A DNA stretch of 13,249 nt. Source: an uncultured bacterium. Its GTDB lineage: Bacteria > Patescibacteriota > Patescibacteriia > Patescibacteriales > Patescibacteriaceae. Location: contig CALMNI010000172.1 in assembly GCA_937868555.1 (NCBI GenBank), forward strand, positions 1 to 13,249. The letters run 5' to 3'. Made by a program: the position numbers and the translations under genes. Shown here piece after piece: positions 1 to 6,787 of the stretch. Numbering within the stretch: position 1 is the stretch's first letter; the number at the start of each line of letters is the position of its first letter. A model generated the notes under the pieces. That model saw nothing but the letters and a program-made list of their open reading frames with translations, made no database searches and was not told where the DNA came from.

Positions 1-1
1 G

Positions 2-613
2 CATGAGCTTAAAAAAGCCGATGCTATCCTTGTCTTGGGAAACCGCGATATTCGAGTGGCTCAATATGCTGCTGATTTATATTTGGCCGGGTGGGCGCCC
101 TGGTTGCTTTTCTCTGGTTCGGGTATACAAGAAACGCATAAACCAGGACGAGAGCGTTTTATAAATTCAACCGAAGCCGAGGTTTTCGCTAAAATAGCCA
201 TAGATAAAGGCGTGCCGGCCGAGGCTATTATCATTGAGGATAAAGCCGAGAATACCGGGCAAAATTACGAATACTCGCTTAGACTTCTTAAAGAAAAAGG
301 AATAGAGCCTAAAACTCTTATTATTGTGCAAAAGCCTTATATGGAACGTCGGGCCTATGCCACGGGAAAAGTGTGGCTGCCGTCATTAGAACTCATATCA
401 ACATCACCGGATATTTCTTTAGCCGACTATCCAAATGAAGATAATAGCCATGACGAGCATTGGATACATACCATGGTTGGAGATTTACAGCGTATTAAAG
501 AATATCCCGCCAAAGGTTTCCAAGTTAAACAAGAAATTCCAAAAGAGGTTTGGGAAGCTTATGAATATCTTGTTGAAGCTGGTTATACTAACAGGCTTAT
601 TGATCCTAATTGA
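2..613 (+). CDS. YdcF/ElyC/SanA-family (DUF218) protein, 5' partial
   Basis: The reading frame is open to the left edge and continues upstream, so the N terminus is missing; 203 residues are visible. The frame carries DUF218 hallmarks in order: a hydrophobic strand ending in VLGN, RVAQYAADLYLAG, the FSGSG turn, an acidic TEAEVFAKIAIDKGVP helix, the IIIEDKAENTGQN segment, a VQKPYMERRAY segment, then MVGDLQRI and a GFQ segment near the C terminus. Family members in other bacteria (YdcF, SanA, ElyC) are linked to envelope integrity and peptidoglycan or lipid-carrier metabolism; their chemistry is poorly defined. The visible part has no membrane segment, so it may be a cytoplasmic YdcF-type member, but a lost N-terminal anchor cannot be excluded. 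The TTG at 35 lies inside the conserved first strand (VLGN), so it is not the start. Family assignment is confident; function is not. Confidence 0.9.
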   Translation, partial: HELKKADAILVLGNRDIRVAQYAADLYLAGWAPWLLFSGSGIQETHKPGRERFINSTEAEVFAKIAIDKGVPAEAIIIEDKAENTGQNYEYSLRLLKEKGIEPKTLIIVQKPYMERRAYATGKVWLPSLELISTSPDISLADYPNEDNSHDEHWIHTMVGDLQRIKEYPAKGFQVKQEIPKEVWEAYEYLVEAGYTNRLIDPN

Positions 614-614
614 C

Positions 615-654
615 AAATACCTTGTAATTGCTTAAGTTAAGCACATTGGTATTT
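615..654. repeat. Two-tier intergenic inverted repeat (hairpin)
   Basis: The 59-base gap between the YdcF-like gene and the epimerase holds two nested perfect inverted repeats. The outer arms are AAATACC (615-621) and GGTATTT (648-654). The inner 15-mer (629-643) has arms TGCTTAA and TTAAGCA around a central G. The structure is followed by A-rich sequence rather than a T-tract, so it is not a standard rho-independent terminator in either direction. It could stabilise an mRNA end, attenuate read-through, or be an operator. A perfect TTGACA (610-615) overlaps its left edge but has no good -10 at normal spacing. Confidence 0.55.
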
Positions 655-672
655 AAAAAATAGAAACAATAT

Positions 673-1266
673 ATGGAAAAAATAACAGGATCTAGCTGCG
701 ATATTCCTGGCCTATTAATATTCAACCTCGTTAAACAAGAGGATGCTCGCGGCTATTTTATGGAAAAATTCCAGCGAGCCAAATTAATAGGTTTAGGACT
801 ACTACGAGCCTTTTGGCCGGTGCAGCAAAATATTTCTTATAATAAAGAAGCGGGCGTTACGCGAGGATTGCATGCCGAGCCCTGGGATAAGTTCGTCAGC
901 GTCATTATTGGTAAAGTTTTTTGCGCTTTTGTCGATTTGCGTCCGGGAAAGAATTACGGCAAAAAGTTTACCATTATGATGGACGATTCGATTGGAATCT
1001 TTGTCCCTAAAGGCGTTGCCAATTCTTACCAAACGCTTGTCCCTGATGTTTACTATTCTTATTTGGTAAGCAAGCATTGGTCACCGAAGGTTATATACAG
1101 GGCAGTGAATATCGCTGATCCTGACCTTGATATTCAATGGCCTATTCCGCTTGAGAAAGCGATTATTTCCGATAAGGATATGAAGAATCCATGTTTGAAG
1201 GATCTTCAGACCTTGCCTGGTTTTTGGAAAAGAATGTGGCGATATTTATTCGGTTTTAAGAAATAA
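673..1266 (+). CDS. RmlC-like dTDP-4-dehydrorhamnose 3,5-epimerase family protein
   Basis: This 197-residue RmlC-type cupin would epimerise C3/C5 of a nucleotide-linked 4-keto-6-deoxy sugar, a step toward dTDP-L-rhamnose-type sugars for surface glycans. The catalytic elements of the family can be placed by alignment with my memory of Salmonella RmlC: His67 in the RGLH motif (64-67), Tyr130 in SYLVS, and Asp169 in SDKD. The segment DARGYF near residue 24 and NIADPDLDIQWP near 146 are also typical. Two positions differ from classic RmlC: the FAHGF loop reads VANSY (115-119), losing its His, and the usual YYSP reads HWSP. I recall the same AEPWDK and HWSP pattern in actinobacterial RmlC domains of epimerase/reductase fusions, so this is probably a subgroup trait rather than decay. 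The C-terminal 14 residues are Trp- and Lys-rich. There is no Shine-Dalgarno. The gene ends ten bases before a terminator. Confidence 0.88.
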   Translation: MEKITGSSCDIPGLLIFNLVKQEDARGYFMEKFQRAKLIGLGLLRAFWPVQQNISYNKEAGVTRGLHAEPWDKFVSVIIGKVFCAFVDLRPGKNYGKKFTIMMDDSIGIFVPKGVANSYQTLVPDVYYSYLVSKHWSPKVIYRAVNIADPDLDIQWPIPLEKAIISDKDMKNPCLKDLQTLPGFWKRMWRYLFGFKK

Positions 1267-1275
1267 TGATTTTTT

Positions 1276-1304
1276 AGGAGGACTTCGGTTCTCCTTAATT
1301 TTTT
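1276..1304 (+). terminator. Intrinsic terminator with C(UUCG)G tetraloop
   Basis: An 8-bp stem (1276-1283 paired with 1288-1295, one G-U pair) closes a TTCG loop through a C-G pair, the very stable UUCG tetraloop arrangement. It is followed by TAA and a run of six Ts (1299-1304). It lies ten bases after the epimerase stop and 25 bases before the next promoter, so it marks an operon boundary. Confidence 0.85.
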
Positions 1305-1328
1305 ATATGGGCGCATACCCTCCATTCA

Positions 1329-1357
1329 ATGACAGAAAATTGTCCCTGGTATATAAT
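1329..1357 (+). promoter_or_regulatory. Sigma70-type promoter for the main operon
   Basis: A -35 box ATGACA (1329-1334, five of six consensus bases) and a perfect -10 TATAAT (1352-1357) are separated by the ideal 17 bases. The site sits directly after the upstream terminator. Transcription would begin near 1364, at or just before the ATG at 1365. The ATG at 1329 is therefore the -35 box itself and cannot be the translation start of an mRNA made from this promoter. Confidence 0.8.
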
Positions 1358-1364
1358 ACAAATT

Positions 1365-2339
1365 ATGTTATTTATAGAAGCAATGGAAAATGGAAGTGTC
1401 CCGGGTTTTGGAAAGGCGGACAACATAATTGATACGGTGTTATCAAGAGTCTTTTTTTTCGGCGAACGGGTTATTAAAGTCTACAAGCATGAGGGCGATT
1501 TTCGAAGCCTTCGCTCGGAATTCGCATTCCGCAAGGAATTTTATGCCGAAGATTTTTTTTGGAATCATGAAACATCCCCGGAAATATATCGCAAGCTCGT
1601 AGGAGTAAAAGAACGAGATGGATTATTTGAAATCGTTTCGCTTGATGAGGCCGAAGATTTTTTTATTGAAATGAAAGCAGTCGAGGCTCATAACAATATT
1701 ACTAACTTATTAGCTGATAATAAATTAAGCGGAGATGATATTGAAGCGATCGCTATTTCTTATGTCGAAAAATTACGTTTGTTGACTAAAGACAGGAAAG
1801 AAAAATTATCCCATCTTTTTGAAATGTCCTGGCTTGAGCGGCATCATCAGCATCTTGAATATCTGCGCGAATGGGGTTTAGCAGCTCCCGAATATATTTC
1901 CGTTGATGCTATTAATGAGCTGATTGATACCTTGCAACAAGCAGCCGCCGGAGATCCTTATTTTATAAACTTTAACCCGGATTTTTTGTCCGTGGCGATT
2001 GATAATAATCCGGATAATTTTTTGTACATTGAAGGCAAGCCAGTATTCATTGACATCATGCCGGCGCGCGAAGAATGGAAAGTAAGCGATGAATTTTTCT
2101 CTTTTGCCGGTACGGCGGTAAGTGTCCGCGTGCTAGGTTCCGAAGCCTTGAGCCAGCGGATGTATGAAGCATATAAACGCTATAGACTTGACCTGCCGCA
2201 GAAAGCACGCTTAATATACGAAAGTAGAAGCGCTTTAATAAGCTTTTTGTATAGGCATATGACTGGTAAGCATGAACTCGGCGAGCGTTTTCGCGAGGCT
2301 CTTGAGGATAATATGAGCGCTTTGAAAAAGTTGTTATAA
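1365..2339 (+). CDS. Aminoglycoside phosphotransferase-like kinase (COG2187-like) with altered catalytic loop
   Basis: This 324-residue protein has the layout of small-molecule kinases of the APH fold. Numbered from the 1365 start, the N lobe has a strand pair reading SRVFFFGERVIKVYK with the probable ATP-anchoring Lys38. The segment SLRSEFAFRKEFYAED and the later SPEIY resemble the COG2187 pattern of uncharacterised kinases. The catalytic loop normally reads H-x-D-x4-N; here it reads AIDNNPDN, so the catalytic Asp213 and metal-binding Asn218 remain but the first His is Ala211. The second metal-binding Asp is Asp230 in FIDI. The protein is probably a kinase of unknown substrate, but reduced or altered activity is possible. 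An upstream ATG at 1329 lies in the -35 box, so I choose 1365, giving a nearly leaderless mRNA. ATG 1383 is an alternative that leaves about 19 bases of leader. Confidence 0.75.
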   Translation: MLFIEAMENGSVPGFGKADNIIDTVLSRVFFFGERVIKVYKHEGDFRSLRSEFAFRKEFYAEDFFWNHETSPEIYRKLVGVKERDGLFEIVSLDEAEDFFIEMKAVEAHNNITNLLADNKLSGDDIEAIAISYVEKLRLLTKDRKEKLSHLFEMSWLERHHQHLEYLREWGLAAPEYISVDAINELIDTLQQAAAGDPYFINFNPDFLSVAIDNNPDNFLYIEGKPVFIDIMPAREEWKVSDEFFSFAGTAVSVRVLGSEALSQRMYEAYKRYRLDLPQKARLIYESRSALISFLYRHMTGKHELGERFREALEDNMSALKKLL

Positions 2340-2345
2340 TAACAA
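2331..2345. repeat. 15-base palindrome over the kinase stop codon
   Basis: Arms TTGTTAT and ATAACAA flank a single central A. The palindrome contains a perfect TATAAT (2335-2340) and the stop codon of the kinase gene, 26 bases before the next start. No good -35 box lies 16-18 bases upstream of the TATAAT. It could be an operator-overlapped weak promoter or a chance AT-rich palindrome. Confidence 0.3.
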
Positions 2346-2370
2346 GGAAAAACTATTTAGCCTTCAATAT

Positions 2371-2754
2371 ATGCAAAAAATAATATTAGTAGATGCTGTT
2401 AATACCTTTGTTGTTGATAGCGAGATTAATAGGGAGATGCAGATCTTACTTGACTCATATCCTAACAGAAAAATAATTGTTACCAATGCCAACGAAGAGC
2501 AGAAAAAAACTTTTGGGTTAGAGAATTTGCCTTATGAGCTTTTTAGCCTTAGTCATACCCCGGATAAAATTGATCCCGTGTATTTTGGGAGTTTACTGGA
2601 GCAGTATGCTATTGACGCTGAACAACTAATATATTTTGAACACAATCTTGAGGCAGTGAAGAGCGCCCAAAGCGTAGGTATTACAAGCTATTGGTATGAC
2701 TCGGAAAAAAGAGATTTGGTCGCATTAAAAGAATTTCTTGATGCAAATTTATAG
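2371..2754 (+). CDS. Small HAD-superfamily-like protein lacking the second motif I Asp
   Basis: This 127-residue cytoplasmic protein has a minimal HAD Rossmann-like fold without a cap domain. The four HAD motifs can be followed. Motif I is LVDAVNTF, with the nucleophile Asp8 present. Motif II is IVTNAN, with Thr38. Motif III is TPDKIDP, with Lys66. Motif IV is YFEHN (residues 88-92), with Glu90 standing where phosphatases usually have Asp. In motif I (DxDxT) the second Asp, the general acid/base of HAD phosphatases, is Val10. Loss of that residue is expected to impair classical phosphatase turnover, so the protein may have a different reaction (the dehalogenase branch also lacks it) or act as a binding protein. 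It lies between the APH-like kinase and a Nudix gene, four bases before the latter. There is no Shine-Dalgarno; an AAGGA at 2343-2347 is too far upstream. Confidence 0.75.
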   Translation: MQKIILVDAVNTFVVDSEINREMQILLDSYPNRKIIVTNANEEQKKTFGLENLPYELFSLSHTPDKIDPVYFGSLLEQYAIDAEQLIYFEHNLEAVKSAQSVGITSYWYDSEKRDLVALKEFLDANL

Positions 2755-2757
2755 TAT

Positions 2758-3153
2758 ATGAACGAACGCATTCAGCGAATTTCTATTAAAGGACTTGTTT
2801 CCAAAGACCATAAAGTTTTTATGGTTAAAGATCGCGCTGGAAACTGGGAGTTTCCGGGTGGGCGCATTGATTTTGGAGAAACTCCTGAAGAAACTTTGGG
2901 GCGCGAATTTAAGGAAGAGTTAGGCGTGGACCAAATAGAAATTGGCGAAGTTATTGGTATTTTTTCTTTTACTACTGAAGCGCGAGGAAATGACTATCAT
3001 TTTATAGTTGTGGTGTATGACTGCCAGGCTGATTTGAGTAAGGTGAGTATCAGCGACGAACATCTCGAATACGCCTGGGTATCATTTGATCAACTTGACC
3101 AGTATCAAATGAGAAATAGTTATAGGCAGTTTTTCTTGAAGTTTTTAGCATAA
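2758..3153 (+). CDS. Nudix hydrolase
   Basis: This 131-residue protein hydrolyses, by family, a nucleoside diphosphate linked to another group. The Nudix box is complete and fits G-x5-E-x7-R-E-U-x-E-E-x-G-U exactly: Gly35, Glu41, Arg49-Glu50, Glu53-Glu54 and Gly56-Val57, which provide the Mg2+-binding loop-helix-loop. It is preceded by the usual W-x-F-P-G-G strand (residues 30-35). Length is that of a single-domain MutT/ADP-ribose-type enzyme. No further substrate motif is clear, so the substrate (oxidised nucleotide, NDP-sugar or dinucleotide) cannot be assigned. The start lies four bases after the HAD gene's stop and is preceded by AT, not by a ribosome binding site. The next gene starts 11 bases downstream, so co-transcription with the swivel-domain genes is likely. 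Confidence 0.93.
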   Translation: MNERIQRISIKGLVSKDHKVFMVKDRAGNWEFPGGRIDFGETPEETLGREFKEELGVDQIEIGEVIGIFSFTTEARGNDYHFIVVVYDCQADLSKVSISDEHLEYAWVSFDQLDQYQMRNSYRQFFLKFLA

Positions 3154-3163
3154 ATATATTTTC

Positions 3164-4681
3164 ATGTCATCAGATAAACAAGCTATCGTGAGTAACTCCG
3201 CTCAAGAAAAATGGAAAGTAGTTGCCGGGGACTTTAACGCCCCTTTTATTAAAAACTACTGCACCGCATTGGGGTATGCCGGGCATATGCAAGAACATGG
3301 TTTTTGCAAATTGCTCGGCTGTGTCGGCCGAAATTTTGATTTAGATTATATCGCGCTCATGTCAACATGGGACAGTGCGCATGAAATATTAAAAAAACGC
3401 GTAACTGATGATCCGCAGTACTTGGAAGCAATTCTTGAAACTATAGAGCAGTTTGGTAAAGAATTTACTATTTGGACAGAAGAAAATTTTCTTGAAGCTG
3501 ATCTAAAAAAACTATTAAGCAACGATATTACATCATTGCTTGATCAATTTATACAAAAACAAAGTTACCTATATACGAAGGGGACTGTTTTTTCTATTCT
3601 TGATTATGGCGCTTATCGTTTTGTTGAAGATAATTTGCGTGCACTGTTCGCTAAAAGTTTAAAGGAAAGTGAGCGGGAGGAAGCGATGGAAATATTTACA
3701 ACCCCAACCGCGCATTCTTTTCAACAAGAGCAGGAGATGGAATTGAAAGCCTTGTTAGATACATATAGAGAGAATACACTTTTTGATGTGAGCTTAAGGG
3801 AAGGAGAAGAAAGTTTGCTCCGTAACTTTCCCGATTTTTGGCATGGATTAAGCGTGCATACAAAAAAATACGCCTGGCTTTTTTATTCATATATGGGTCC
3901 GGCATATACGGAGCATGATTTTTTGATGATGGCTCGCACTTTGCATCCCCTTGAACAAGATTCGGCTGATATAATTGTTCAAAAAAGAAAAGAATTGATT
4001 TCTAAAATCAAGCCAAACAATTTTGAACGCATGATATTGGATATTGCTGAAAAAATGGTTTGGGCAAAGCCTCGCCGCAAGGATTACCAAAGCAAAGCCT
4101 ATTATCATCTTTCTTTTTTATTTAGGGAAATCGCCGACCGGCTTAATCTCTCTTTAGAAGAAATATTTTCTTGCACTTATGAAATGTTAGCTAACGGATT
4201 GAACGGTAAGGCCATTTTAAAAGATGATATCGCTTCGGTGCGCCGTTTGCATGTTATAATCCCGACCATAGAAGGCAGCGTTAAGATTATTCTTAATGCT
4301 GAAGCTGAGGATTTCCGCGAACATTCTATAGCACGAGAAGAAAAAGTTGAATACAGCGCCGAGCTCAAGGGAACCATTGCCTATAAGGGAATTGCCCGCG
4401 GGGTCGTCCGTATTATCAATAAACCATCAGAAATGGAAAAGATGCAGAAGGGAGATATTTTAGTATCAATGGTAACGACCCCCGACATTGTTCCGGCAAT
4501 GAAAAAAGCCGCCGCTTTTATTACTGATAAGGGGGGATTAACCTGCCACGCCGCTATTGTAGCCCGCGAATTAAAAGTCCCTTGCATTGTCGGAACAGAG
4601 ATTGCCACGAATGTTTTACAGGATGGCGATATGGTCGAAGTTGATGCTACTATTGGAGTAGTGACAAAAATACACGTATGA
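3164..4681 (+). CDS. PEP-utilizing swivel-domain protein 1 (no ATP-grasp domain)
   Basis: This 505-residue protein ends in a phosphohistidine swivel domain (about 402-505) of the PEP synthase/PPDK/rifampin phosphotransferase type. The domain has the VTTPDIVPAMKKAAAFITD segment and the active motif GGLTCHAAIVAREL, with His462 the predicted phospho-carrier. Upstream is a helical region containing H232-x3-Y236-A-W238-x4-Y243-x-G245, then RRKDYQSKAYYHL and EIADRLNLSLEEI, which resemble the linker helices of PEP synthase-like proteins. The N-terminal ~100 residues are mixed beta/alpha and unassigned. The PPDK_N ATP-grasp hallmark VRSS-x3-ED is absent. Full PEP synthases are about 800 residues. It therefore probably cannot charge its own His from ATP; a partner, PEP or another donor would be needed. 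Its stop overlaps the start of swivel protein 2 (ATGA), indicating translational coupling. Confidence 0.88.
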   Translation: MSSDKQAIVSNSAQEKWKVVAGDFNAPFIKNYCTALGYAGHMQEHGFCKLLGCVGRNFDLDYIALMSTWDSAHEILKKRVTDDPQYLEAILETIEQFGKEFTIWTEENFLEADLKKLLSNDITSLLDQFIQKQSYLYTKGTVFSILDYGAYRFVEDNLRALFAKSLKESEREEAMEIFTTPTAHSFQQEQEMELKALLDTYRENTLFDVSLREGEESLLRNFPDFWHGLSVHTKKYAWLFYSYMGPAYTEHDFLMMARTLHPLEQDSADIIVQKRKELISKIKPNNFERMILDIAEKMVWAKPRRKDYQSKAYYHLSFLFREIADRLNLSLEEIFSCTYEMLANGLNGKAILKDDIASVRRLHVIIPTIEGSVKIILNAEAEDFREHSIAREEKVEYSAELKGTIAYKGIARGVVRIINKPSEMEKMQKGDILVSMVTTPDIVPAMKKAAAFITDKGGLTCHAAIVARELKVPCIVGTEIATNVLQDGDMVEVDATIGVVTKIHV

Positions 4682-6132
4682 TGGCTACTGAAAATATGCC
4701 TTTAATTGAAGGAATCAACCCTCAAGACTATCAATATTTCGGCTTGTGGAAATGCAATGCCTTTGCTGATTATTTTTGGGCGGCTTGGGATAAGAAAGAA
4801 TATTTTGAAGAGCTTTCTATCCCCAATATGGAGAGTGGCGTCCTCATTCTTAATGGCGGTAATTTTTTTGTAAAAAAGTCAGCCATGGCCGAGGCAGAAA
4901 AATTAATCACAGAAAAAGTATTAGCTCACGACGAGCATTTTTTTAAGACATTTATTGAATTTAGCAATAACCTATATTCTCGTTCGCTTAAACAAAGCGA
5001 AGAGGCGGTTGGCCTTGCGAGCGATAAAGAATTTTTTGCTGAGCTTGTACGCATAGGAGAGAATATGATGTTTCCCTGGTTTTTGGGGTGGCTTTTTTGC
5101 GAAGTATATGATCCCTTATTGCATGAAGCGGCACGGCGTTGCGGCATCATAGACGAAAAAATTTCTGAGCACATACCGCTTATACGAACTCCCTTGATGG
5201 ACCAGCAAGCAGAACTACGCTCTTTAAAACAACTGGTTGTTGATAAAGGTATTTGGGAAAAACTAAAAGAAAATCCTGCTGCCGTTGTTGCTGCCATAGA
5301 GGGTGATAACCACCTAGCATCATTGTTGGAAAAGCATATTAAGCAATATGCCTGGGTGCAGATTTTTAATTATCTTGGAGATGATATTTCAATTGAGAAT
5401 ATTTTGGATCAAATGACTCATTTGAATGAAAAGCCGGCAGCGGGTGAATCTACGACAAGTACGCCGACGGATTTTTCCTATTACGCTGCCGCTGCTTCAA
5501 GCCTTTCTTACATGCGTCAAACGGGCGCCGAGTATTTTTCTATGTATTCCCAAATGATTATGCCGCGCTTAAAGGGGTTGGCTCAATCTGGCGGTTTGGC
5601 GTACGCTGAATTTCTTGAATTAGTCCCGCAAGAAATTTCCTTGCTTCTTGATGGACAATTAGATCCCCGTCCAATTATTGAGCGCCGCAAAGGGCCGACC
5701 TGGTGCATCTATGCTGATGCCCATTCTCGCATCCGTATTATTGATGATGCCGTGGGAGTAGCAAGGCTGAGCAAGGCCATGATGCCGGCCGTTGATGAAA
5801 ATGAAGGAATTATAAAAGGCCAGGTTGGCAATAAAGGGTTTATCACCGGCAAGATAAAAATTATTTTAGCTAATACGGAGTTTGATAAAATGGAAGTCGG
5901 CGACGTTTTAGTCACAACAATGACAACGCCTGATTTTGTTATTTTAATGCAAAAAGCGAGCGCCATTATAACCGATATAGGCGGCCTTTTATGCCACGCA
6001 GCCATCGTTTCCCGTGAACTGAATAAGCCCTGTGTTATAGGCACAAAAAATGCTACGCAATTATTGCAGGACGGCGATGTGGTTGAGGTTGATGCCAACA
6101 AGGGGATAGTAAGGAAAATAGAGCTGTCTTGA
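4678..6132 (+). CDS. PEP-utilizing swivel-domain protein 2 (no ATP-grasp domain)
   Basis: This 484-residue paralogue of the gene upstream has a C-terminal swivel domain (about 380-484) with TTPDFVILMQKASAIITD and the motif GGLLCHAAIVSREL, His440 being the predicted phosphorylated residue. The middle domain keeps the H220-x3-Y-A-W226-x4-Y232-x-G motif, then a low-complexity linker (about 251-265, rich in Ser, Thr, Glu and Pro). The N-terminal domain differs strongly from protein 1 and is rich in Trp and Phe (for example FPWFLGWLF, 132-140), without forming a clear membrane segment. No ATP-grasp motif is visible. Tandem ATGs at 4678 and 4681 could both serve; 4678 gives a 4-base overlap with the previous gene, 4681 a 1-base overlap. 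Divergent N termini on a conserved swivel domain suggest different partners or substrates. Confidence 0.87.
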   Translation: MMATENMPLIEGINPQDYQYFGLWKCNAFADYFWAAWDKKEYFEELSIPNMESGVLILNGGNFFVKKSAMAEAEKLITEKVLAHDEHFFKTFIEFSNNLYSRSLKQSEEAVGLASDKEFFAELVRIGENMMFPWFLGWLFCEVYDPLLHEAARRCGIIDEKISEHIPLIRTPLMDQQAELRSLKQLVVDKGIWEKLKENPAAVVAAIEGDNHLASLLEKHIKQYAWVQIFNYLGDDISIENILDQMTHLNEKPAAGESTTSTPTDFSYYAAAASSLSYMRQTGAEYFSMYSQMIMPRLKGLAQSGGLAYAEFLELVPQEISLLLDGQLDPRPIIERRKGPTWCIYADAHSRIRIIDDAVGVARLSKAMMPAVDENEGIIKGQVGNKGFITGKIKIILANTEFDKMEVGDVLVTTMTTPDFVILMQKASAIITDIGGLLCHAAIVSRELNKPCVIGTKNATQLLQDGDVVEVDANKGIVRKIELS

Positions 6133-6163
6133 CAGGTTGCATCCATGCTACCAAACTTATACT
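6129..6163 (+). promoter_or_regulatory. Possible weak internal promoter before the hydrolase gene
   Basis: A perfect TTGACA (6129-6134) overlaps the stop of swivel gene 2, and a good -10 TATACT (6158-6163) lies ten bases before the next ATG. The spacing is 23 bases, far from the optimal 17. TTGCAT at 6137-6142 gives a 15-base spacing but is a poor -35. If used, it would give an almost leaderless hydrolase mRNA. Confidence 0.25.
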
Positions 6164-6172
6164 TAGCAACAT

Positions 6173-6781
6173 ATGAAAAAACAAATAGTAGCAATTCATG
6201 GCGGCGATACCTTTGAAACCTATGAGGAATGGATGGAATATTTAAAAACTAAGCCTCTTAATTTTGAAAGAATTAGCACGCCGCAACAATATTGGAAAAC
6301 ATGGCTGCGCGAAGGCTTGGGCGAAGAATATGAAGTGGTGCTTCCGGAAATGCCCAATAAGCAAAATGCTAAATATGCCGAATGGAAAATATGGTTTGAA
6401 ACAACGATTCCTTTTTTGAACGAGGAGGTTCTTTTAATCGGCCATTCTTTGGGGGGAATATTTTTAGCTAAGTATTTAGCGGAACATACTTTCCCGAAAA
6501 AGATTCGAGCTTTATTTTTAGTGGCTGCGCCTTTTGATCATGCTGATGCCGATTATTCTTTGGCTGATTTTGTTTTGCCGTCTTCTTTAAATAAAGTAAT
6601 GGAACAGGCCAATACAATATTTTTGTATCATAGTGAAAATGATCCCATCGTTCCTTTCGCGGATTTAGAGAAATATGCCGAGGCTTTGCCAACAGCTGTT
6701 AGGCGCGCCTTCAAAGATCTCGGGCATTTTAATACTCCCGAATTTCCGGAAATAGTTAAGGAAATAAAAAATATATACTAA
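6173..6781 (+). CDS. RBBP9/YdeN-family alpha/beta hydrolase
   Basis: This 202-residue single-domain serine hydrolase is of the size usual for the RBBP9/YdeN family. The catalytic triad is visible: nucleophile Ser92 in the elbow GHSLGG (90-95), Asp157 in the segment ENDPIVPF, and His185 in the segment LGHFN. The N terminus IVAIHGG forms the first strand and oxyanion loop. There is no signal peptide or membrane segment, so it acts in the cytoplasm. Family substrates are poorly known; esterase or amidase activity on small acyl compounds is the usual expectation. It sits between swivel gene 2 (40 bases upstream) and the HIT gene (6 bases downstream). A possible weak promoter precedes it, but nothing shows that it is separately controlled. 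There is no Shine-Dalgarno. Confidence 0.9.
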   Translation: MKKQIVAIHGGDTFETYEEWMEYLKTKPLNFERISTPQQYWKTWLREGLGEEYEVVLPEMPNKQNAKYAEWKIWFETTIPFLNEEVLLIGHSLGGIFLAKYLAEHTFPKKIRALFLVAAPFDHADADYSLADFVLPSSLNKVMEQANTIFLYHSENDPIVPFADLEKYAEALPTAVRRAFKDLGHFNTPEFPEIVKEIKNIY

Positions 6782-6787
6782 GAATCC

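Noticed and set aside
435..635. Second + strand frame overlapping the YdcF-like gene
   Set aside because: It is an out-of-frame shadow of a gene with strong DUF218 motifs and shows no family features of its own.
6134..6172. GTTGC/GCAAC inverted repeat as a terminator between swivel gene 2 and the hydrolase gene
   Set aside because: Only five base pairs with a loop of over 25 bases and no T-tract.
5709..6194. Long open frames on the minus strand opposite the swivel domains (also around 4381-4608, 9246-9632 and 10971-11210)
   Set aside because: They lie antisense to the same conserved domain in each of the four paralogues and resemble one another only for that reason. They have no promoter or family match and are opposite well-supported genes.
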